64,000 nucleotides of DNA from Hydrangea macrophylla (taxonomy: Eukaryota; Streptophyta; Magnoliopsida; Cornales; Hydrangeaceae). The notes under the pieces are model-generated. The model ran no database searches and was not told the DNA's origin. It was given only the letters and a program-made list of their open reading frames with translations. Positions 57,015 to 64,000 of the stretch are shown in pieces. The DNA lies in the NCBI GenBank assembly GCA_033977485.1, contig CM066988.1, positions 77,844,669 through 77,908,668 on the forward strand. The letters are read 5' to 3'. The stretch's first letter is position 1. The number at the start of each line of letters is the position of its first letter. The position numbers and the translations under genes are program-made.

Positions 57015-57310
57015 GGTTCAGTCGATTGGAGCGGGGCTCTGGTTGACTGGAGATCAAAAGTAGTAAGTTTAAAAAAGTCCAAAGGTCTCGTCCAGTCAAC
57101 TGTGTCAGGGACTTAGTCGACTGGGGCCTCAATTTCTCAGTCGACTAGTGCCTTGTCCAGTCGACTAGACATTATGCATGCAGAATGCCATGTTTTCGTG
57201 CAGAAACCAGTCGACTGATACCTCTCCTTCAGTGGACTAAAGTCTGCAAAAACTAAAGGAAAAATTTGAAACTCAAGGGGTCCAGTCGACTGGTCGGAGA
57301 TTCAGTTGTC
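57015..57310. repeat. CCAGTCGACTGG palindrome cluster in LTR E
   Basis: Perfect CCAGTCGACTGG at 57282; at least nine related words (CTTAGTCGACTGG, CTCAGTCGACTAG, TCCAGTCGACTAG, ACCAGTCGACTGA, TCCAGTCAACTG and others) over about 300 bp. Confidence 0.92.
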
Positions 57311-58529
57311 TGATCTCCCCGAGATCTGCCTAATTCTGCAGCAACTCAAGATCAAGGTTCTCCAATCAAACACCAACATAACCACCACTATATTCCCAAG
57401 ATTTAAACATAAATACAAGAGCTTATTAGCGATTACAAGTACTAATCCAACCTATGTTAATATTCTATTACCACATATTACCAAATCGAATTCTTATTAC
57501 AAGTTGGAATGAAAACAAAAGTATGAACAAGTGAAGATCACCCGGTGTTCCTCGGCCTCACTCCTCACGCTTCTTCTTTCCTCTTTTCTTTTCGCCTGCA
57601 ATGGAGTAAATCTCCACTGCTCAACTATATGTTGAGTGCACAATTCTAAATGTATGCTTATATGATAATTCATGTTTTAAAACATCTAAAACACATAAAA
57701 ATAGTCTCTAGGGTGAGTGGTACACATTCATCCGATAAATGAAACCAATGCTGTGGAAGGCACACCTCTCCCATACATCCCGTACACTAGTTGGGCCTTC
57801 CTCCATACCAGGTACCGTGTCATGGTTGGGCCTTCTTCCATACTGACACAACCACAATCAATATCACAATCCTCAAGGTACGAGAAGCTTATCACTAGAT
57901 GAAATTGCACTTTGACCCAAGTAGACACATAGCACGCTCACATAAACAGTTATACATGCTTTTATTGCAATTTCACGTGCATAATTAAAAGGGCCTAATT
58001 AACACATGAATTTTGCTCAGATTCAAAATATCAAAGTCGATATTCAAAACATGTCAATTTCATATATTTCATAGATCTAGAATTCATGCCTTGTGCGATC
58101 TCTCTCAAACTTTGAAGGATCGACTAGAGGCCCGAATAATCATCGGATCTCAATTTATATGTGATTCCTATGAGTTTTACCTAATTTTTCCCAAATTCCT
58201 AGAAATTAGATTTTCAGAAAAAGTTTTTCAAACGTAGCCTAAGAGGTATCAAATCGAAGCTCTTACCTCGAGGAGTTCAAATCTCGAATTTGGAGAAAAA
58301 CTGACGAATGAAAAGGTTCTTGATTGGCGTCGTGAAGTTGTAACCACCAAATCTCCTTTTTCTCTCTCCTCCTTAGATTTTTAGAAAGTTTTTGAAAAAT
58401 AAAATCCAAGCTTATCTATTTATAGGCACGGCTTTTGAAAATTACGTTTACCTCCCCACGACTTTCTCAAAACTTCTATTTATCTCTCGAAACGTCTTAA
58501 ATCGTACTTACTCTAGGTTCTAGCACAAC

Positions 58530-59567
58530 CATATCTGCGGTTGCTATAGGAGTCGTAGTTTTAGAATTTCTAGACGATAAAATTTTGATTTTATCAAATG
58601 TACTTTACGTCCCTTCAATGAGACGTAATTTAATTTCAGTTTCTAATTTATCGAATAATGGTTATTCTTTTCATTTTAATACTGAAGTTGTGATTAAAAG
58701 AAATGGTTCTTTTATTTGTTCTGGTGTTAAATCAAATGGTTTGTATGTGATAACTCCTAATATTTCTAAAGACTCTTGTATGAAACTTAATAACTTAATG
58801 GTAACTGTACCATCTAAAAGAAATGAACCTTCCATTAATCCAACAAGGCTTTGGCATATGAGGCTTGGCCATATCAATCTAAATAGGATCGGCAGACTAG
58901 TTAAAGAAGGGATATTAGGCGATTTGGTTCTCGAACCAATGGAAGTCTGCGAGTCTTGTTTAGAGGGTAAGATGACCAAAAGGCCCTTTCCCGCAAAGGG
59001 CAATAGGACCAATGCATTGTTGGAATTATTTCATACTGATGTATGTGGACCAATAAATATTAGAGCAAGAGGTGGTTATGAGTATTTTATAACATTTACT
59101 GATGACCACTCTAGGTATGGATATATGTACCTAATGCAGCACAAGTCTGAAACCTTTGAAAAGTTAAAAGAGTTTAGGGCTGAAGTGGAGAAGCAATTGG
59201 GCACACATTCAAGGTCATTCGATATGATCGAGGTGGCAAGTACCTCTCTAATGAGTTTATTGATCACCTCGTACAGAATGGGATTCTGTTACAGTTGAGT
59301 GCACCTGGTACGCCTCAGCAGAACGGTGTAGCGGAGAGAAGGAATTGGACTCTTTTAGACATGATCTTTATTCCTTTGGGGTTATGCTTTGTAAACTACT
59401 GCGTACATACTAAATCTAGTACCAAGCAAATATGTTCCCAAGACACAACGGGAGATGTGGATTGGGTGCAAGCCTTCTTTGCAACGTCTCCGGAAATGGG
59501 GGTGTCCGGTACATGTGCTGAAAAGAAAGATGAGCAACTACTTTATTATTTCACGAGTGAAATCTAA
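58530..59567 (+). pseudogene. Copia pol fragment (gag-pre-integrase and integrase)
   Basis: Plus strand, opposite to the LTR it sits in. 58585-59298 reads NVLYVPSMRRNLISVS, the GAG-pre-integrase pattern RLWHMRLGHINLNRI with CESCLEGKMTKRPF (zinc-binding HHCC), then the integrase core FHTDVCGPI (first Asp) and FTDDHSRYGYMYL. A frame change near 59215-59290 leads to 59295-59567 with the catalytic-Glu segment GTPQQNGVAERRNWTLLDM. There is no protease, RT or LTR. It encodes the strand-transfer enzyme in active elements; here it is a stranded, frameshifted piece. Confidence 0.9.
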
Positions 59568-59973
59568 AATTTATAAAAGTTTTCATCTAGGTTCTGTTTG
59601 GGTCCAAAACAAGGATCTAAAAACTAATCTCCGTGGAATCTCTATACCACCTAACTTTTATACCACGTATCACTCACGTTCTCACCACAGTCTTCAAAGC
59701 AATCCAGCATAATATCAAAACTAGCAGAAATTACTCTACACAAGTAAATTTACTATTCATGAAATATCAGATAAAGCCAAATAACATTTAAATCACATAA
59801 ATGTCATTTAATCGTGCCAATGCAAAAATGAACTTTCAAGTTGCAGTGTCTTCATTGACACCTCACCATTCACTCACAGTCAACTCCATCTCAAATTATT
59901 AATAAATATTAATAATTTTACAAAGTCTCAAATTATGCAATTAAAACCATGAAATTCTGGAACAGATGTGACA

Positions 59974-60853
59974 ACTCTCCCCTTCAAAAAATAATTTTGT
60001 CCCTAAACTTGTACCTCATATGTCGAACAGATACGGATACTCACTCTTCATTTCTTCCTCACTCTCCCATGTAGCCTCTTCAATCGTATGACTACGCCAT
60101 AGCACTTTCACCATCGGTATCATCTTTGTTCTCAATACTTGCTCCTTTCGATCTAGAATTTACTCTGGATATTCTATGTACGTCAAGTCCTCTTGGATCT
60201 GCAACGGTTCTGGTACAATGATCTTGCTAATATCCATCATACACCGTCTCAACATCGATACATGGAAAACATTATGTACATACTCTAAGTCTAACGATAA
60301 AGCTAGTCGATAAGCCACTGGTCCTACTCTCTCTAGGATCTCGAAAGGTTCTACAATCCTCGGATTAAGCTTTCTCCTCTTTTCGAATCGTACAATGCAT
60401 TTTGAAGGCGATACTCTCAAACACAAGGTCTCCTACCTCAAAGGTCATCGGTCATCCCTTCGGTCCGTATAGCTTATATCGACTTTGAGCTACCTTAAGT
60501 CAAACCTAAATCATCTTTACCTTTTCAGTAGTCAATTGTATTATCTCAGGTCCTAACAACTTTCTTTCCCCAACCTCGGTCCAATAAATCGGTGATCGGC
60601 ACTTACGCCCATATAATGCTTCATAAGGTGCCATTCTGATACTCGACTAAAAAGCGTTGTTGTATGCAAATTCGATTAATGGTAAGTGCTTCTCCCAATC
60701 ACTCCCAAAATCCAATACACAAAGTCCAAGTATATCTTCCAGAGTCTAAATCATTCGCTCTGACTGTCTGTCGGTCTGAGGATTAAATACAGTACTGAAA
60801 CTCAGTTTAGTACCCATAGCTTCCTGTAGACTCCCCCAAAACTTTGATGTAAA
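59974..60853 (-). pseudogene. chromovirus E integrase C-terminus and chromodomain (decayed)
   Basis: Minus strand from 60853: an [13 protein letters not shown] segment near the integrase core end, YEALYGRKCRSPIYW, then the 88-codon frame 60426-60160 with HNVFHVSMLRR and a chromodomain-like tail (YIEYPE then a stop, then an EEATWE-type segment near 60080). Several TAG/TGA stops interrupt it. The PPT (minus AAGGGGAGAGT) follows at 59974-59984. The upstream part of the element was cut by a CACTA insertion at 60854. Confidence 0.85.
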
Positions 60854-61254
60854 CACTACACCAAAACAGCAAATTTGTCACCCTAAATTTCGCTAACTTT
60901 GTCACTGTCTGGTGCAGTGACAAGTGAGAATTGGTGACAGAATAACATTTTGTCACTGCCTAGAGCAGTGACAATAATTATGGTACAATAGTCACTGTCA
61001 TAACAGTGACAAAATTGGTGCAAATGAAATATTTTAGAGGGAACTTTCTTTCCCTCCCAATTTTTCCATACCCCTCAGTGTAAAAAAAATAATAATAATA
61101 TCAGTCCTCCCAAAAAAAAACCCGAAACCATTCCTAGTTCTCCCCCCTCTCTCATCTTTTTCATCTTCTCAACCTACAGAAACCCTTCCCAGTCCTCCCC
61201 CCTCTCTCGTCTTCATCATCTTCTTCTTCATCTCTCTCTCTTCAATCCATCATC

Positions 61255-61282
61255 CATCTATCTATCTATCTATCTATCTATC
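61255..61282. repeat. (TCTA)n microsatellite
   Basis: Seven TCTA units. Confidence 0.95.
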
Positions 61283-62099
61283 CTAAATCCTAAATATATA
61301 TAAAGACTGAGGCACAAAACATCCATTGAGGCTGATTACGTCATCATCTATTCTCTGCCTAAAATATCCTATGTGGCATCTTCCCCTTCTTCCTCTCTCG
61401 CGAAACCTAGCTTCATTGATGTAAAATAGTAAGTTTTTTTTTATTCCCCAAGGACCCTCTCCCTCCCCTTCCCAAGGAGATGCCTCACTCTCTATCTTCA
61501 TTTCCCCACACGTCTCTCTGTCATCGATCAGCTGAGGACGAGCCCAAGGCTTGGGACTCTGATTTTCTCTTCGATTTCATCCTGGTCTACCATTTCTCTC
61601 TCTCTCTCTATATATATATGTATATCAATCTATTTGGGGTTTCAGTAATTTCAGATGGATCAAAATCGGCATCTTATATGTCCATATATGATACTATAGG
61701 TATATGCATGTGTATTTATCCCCTTTTTTGTTGGGCTTTTTTATTTATTCTGTTTGTAATTGCTATTTGGGGTTCAGTAATTCCATTGTGTTGATTTGTT
61801 TCAGTTTATTTGCTGAGTTTTTTTGGGAGGCTAAGAGAAGATTGGTTCCAATTGAGGTTTGCGTGGTGAGAGGGATGCTCAGATGTGCATATATTATGCT
61901 TCCTCCGATACCCATTTTGGTTTCTGCTGCGACATTGATGAAGAAACTTCCCGTGACCTTGCTGGTAAAATTTCCTGTATCTATTATATTATTTATATAT
62001 ACTCACTCTGTCGTGTAATGGTGAATGCAATAATGAATCAGTCTGCGAAATTCATGAATTTTTAATTGCATCACAGATTCACTGTTTTTTTTTTGTTAA

Positions 62100-62844
62100 A
62101 AGAAACTAAGTAATAACACGTGTATATGTTGTAAAGACTTAAAAACACATGTACAATGGTTAATATGAGCATAATAATAAGTTAAAACTTTAAACTTCAA
62201 CATTATTAACTTAAATTGCATGGGTTGTGTGAAACTCGCATCGACTCATATGAATCGATCCATTCTAAGAGCATCTTCAATCGTGTAGGGTGATATATGC
62301 TAAAACTAACTTAAGTTGCGATACCAAACAACGAATTCAGACAATGGTGTAATAAGCTAACCGGCATAGGGAATGCCGGGTAGGGTGAGCCGGCAGAAAC
62401 AACATAAGCGTAAACTAGAGCATGACTAATTAAGTATTATGCTATATGCTTCAATTATTTTATTTATAAAATGATACTTTATCATCCACTATAATCAGTG
62501 GTCGAGAAAGGGAATTCAACATTTTCTATCATATTTATGTAATTCCTTGTGACAATAACATAGAACGCAAACATATGAAGACTATGTATGATTTAAATGA
62601 TAGTCGCTTGATTTTTAGATGATCATGGTCATGATCAGTAACTTGATCAAATATTTTTAATTTCTTCCTTAATTGACCAAACCACTTTCTCTACTACTTA
62701 AGTGTGCTAATCACACAACCCGGAGTAAGAGTCAACAAGTTCGATAACTAATTTCCTCACCCAAGTATCTCATTGGATGAGCAAGTGGGATCCCCTACTT
62801 TATGTTTGGAAAACCTTTGAATCGACTTTGGCTCTAGCCTCTAA
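62100..62844. other. CACTA-2 interior, no feature
   Basis: AT-rich, no frame or repeat recognised. Confidence 0.5.
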
Positions 62845-63129
62845 GGCTTAGTTTGGCCCCCATGTGGATTTTAAAAAGTGGTTTATGAAATTTATTATTG
62901 AGTTGTTTGATAATTTTGTACAAGTGACACATTGCTCTTCAAAAAAACATCATGAAACCAAAAAGCAAGCTTGAGTTTTTAAAAGCTCCATCCTAGAGAT
63001 TTTAAAAGCTCCACCCAAAAAAGCCCTAAGTTCAATTTTTGCAAAGCTCATAAACTAGTTACCAAGTGAATTAACAAAAAATTGTGCTTTAAAAAACGAG
63101 AAGCACCAAAATGGGAGCCAAACTAAGCC
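62845..63129. mobile_element. Tourist-like MITE, 285 bp
   Basis: Inverted ends GGCTTAGTTTGGC and GCCAAACTAAGCC, TAA duplication (62842-62844, 63130-63132), fitting PIF/Harbinger. Confidence 0.85.
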
Positions 63130-63150
63130 TAAATTTGAAGAATCATTATG

Positions 63151-63315
63151 CTTCCCAAATTTTGTAATCCAAATGGTTTTCAAACACATGTGGTAGTGGG
63201 CTCACTTGATTTTGATTGAATGATGGTGAAGTGGTCCCACTATTATTGAAGGTGGTCTCACTGGTCTCACTGTCACATGTGTTTGGGAACCATTTGATTT
63301 TGAGAAATTTGGGAG
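63151..63315. repeat. 165-bp inverted repeat, possible MITE
   Basis: CTTCCCAAATTTTGTAATCC against the right arm ending ATTTTGAGAAATTTGGGAG, and inner arms CAAACACATGTG/CACATGTGTTTG. No clear target duplication. It starts 19 bp after the Tourist-like MITE's target duplication. Confidence 0.65.
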
Positions 63316-63813
63316 AGAACATTTACTTGACTTTTATTGTCCACTAGCCTTTGTATAATCTTCACTCTTTTAAATTAAGTTTTTTATTTAAACCAATGTG
63401 AAAATAATTTTCAAATGGGCCTGCATTTGACTTTTGTTTCTTGTTTTTAATCTATTATTTAATTAGTTGATCATCTATATATTAATTTTTTACTCCTTTT
63501 GGAAACGTATATATTCAGTCAGGAGAGTGCCAAAGTTGCTGAACCTATCAATAATTCATGCATATAGTATTACTATCATAATGTTTGTAGTTCAGCTGTC
63601 TTTGTACACACTAATTTGACTATCATTGTCTGGGGATTAATTACTTTATTGTGACTAATCAATTTAAGACCCATTAATTTTGGCAAACAATCAAGTGACA
63701 TTGATTTTAAGATGTTTTAGGGAAGCAGCTTCTTATGGTTTTTCCTCTATAATTTTTTTAAGATGTTTGTATAATAGTCATGAAGTTGTTTGTTAAACTT
63801 TATTTACCACTAA
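63316..63813. other. CACTA-2 interior or flank, no feature
   Basis: AT-rich, nothing recognised. Confidence 0.5.
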
Positions 63814-64000
63814 GAGCCCCTTTGGGATAACTCTTTTAGGCCAACAATCACTTATAAGTGATAGTTTGAAACACTGTGACCTTTTCATAGCTTTTTGAAA
63901 ATTTTGATTCCTTTGTAAAGCTAAAAAACAACTTTTTAAAAAACACTCCAATTTGTGTTTTTTTAAAAAGTGAAGTAGTCATTTGTTAAAAAAAAAATGT
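63814..64000. repeat. possible MITE left end, cut by window edge
   Basis: GAGCCCCTTTGGGATAAC after TAA resembles the GAGTTCGTTTGGGTTAGC end of the MITE at 31203. The other end is not in the window. Confidence 0.35.

Larger units (their letters stand above)
56837..59973 (-). repeat. 3' LTR of chromovirus E, interrupted by a Copia fragment
   Basis: Plus TGTCACGACCCATCC to GAACAGATGTGACA, with the PPT ACTCTCCCCTTC (plus) at 59974 and the pol end beyond it, so minus orientation. Length 3137 bp including about 1.04 kb of Copia pol. A CAGTCGACTG palindrome cluster sits near its sense 3' end, and a pair of TTGGGCCTTCYTCCATAC repeats near 57800. Confidence 0.82.
60854..64000. mobile_element. second CACTA transposon, left part only
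   Basis: It begins CACTACACCAAAACAGC at 60854 and is followed by inverted TGTCACTG/CAGTGACA subterminal words up to about 61020. The other end is not in the window, so size and duplication cannot be checked. The interior (61080-62100) has a CT-rich leader-like stretch, a (TCTA)n tract (61255-61282) and overlapping frames 61480-62018 that I do not recognise. A GT splice-like site follows GACCTTGCTG near 61960. Whether this is a transposase gene start is unproven. Confidence 0.7.

Noticed and set aside
60854..61020. Attempt to find the right end of the second CACTA element in the window
   Set aside because: No TTTTGGTGTAGTG is present downstream, so the element must extend beyond 64000 or be truncated.
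61480..62018. Expressed gene start with CT-rich leader inside the second CACTA element
   Set aside because: Overlapping frames in different phases, no recognisable domain; a promoter or exon cannot be supported from sequence alone.

Overview
This window is plant nuclear DNA, most likely from pericentromeric or other repeat-rich heterochromatin of a flowering plant. The evidence is plant-type LTR retrotransposon families (a Tekay/Del-like chromovirus, Athila-like and Tat/Ogre-like Ty3 elements, a Copia element), two CACTA DNA transposons and several MITEs. I found no intact host gene, tRNA or rRNA. The species cannot be told from the sequence.

Layout. 1-6961 is a decayed Tekay-like chromovirus (gag-pol, chromodomain, 3' LTR) inserted into an LTR fragment (6962-8710). 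That fragment interrupts the 5' part of an Athila-like element A (gag start 8711-8904, PBS 9011-9028, LTR 9035-10553). From 10915 to 52396 lies one Athila-like, minus-strand, non-autonomous element (B; 5-bp target duplication CAAAC). Its own length is about 7 kb, but nested insertions stretch it to 41.5 kb: a 14.05-kb gag-only retrotransposon of TR-GAG type (11341-25392, duplication GACGA), a related solo LTR (25918-29160), an 8.8-kb CACTA transposon (30151-38921, duplication ACA) that itself holds a Tourist-like MITE and a 3.25-kb solo LTR (33772-37018, duplication CAATA) containing a Stowaway MITE, an 8.07-kb Copia element (41878-49944, duplication ATTAC), and a 291-bp Mutator-type MITE (50713-51003, 9-bp duplication). 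Right of B come an LTR-like unit (about 52831-54344), a truncated LTR with a second Stowaway MITE (54345-54845), a plant-mobile-domain-like fragment, a Ty3 gag fragment, the 3' LTR and pol end of a second chromovirus (56837-60853) carrying an embedded Copia pol fragment, and the left end of a second CACTA element (60854 to the window edge).

How the parts relate. Target duplications and an uninterrupted sister LTR inside the window prove the nesting. LTR-LTR differences counted by eye (B about 5%, Copia about 1.7%, TR-GAG about 0.7%) agree with the nesting order. Coding capacity is mostly dead; the TR-GAG gag (434 codons) and the Copia gag (279 codons) are the only long intact frames, so both elements would need enzymes from elsewhere.

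The most unusual signal is shared by most of the LTR families here: each carries a tight cluster of a short, CpG-containing palindromic word, repeated 3-8 times in otherwise AT-rich sequence (GGATCGATCC, TTCGATCGATCGAA, CCAGTCGACTGG, CGCGCGAG-type). The core GATCGATC is shared by unrelated Ty3 and Copia families. In the Copia element the words also fill the leader between the primer-binding site and gag.
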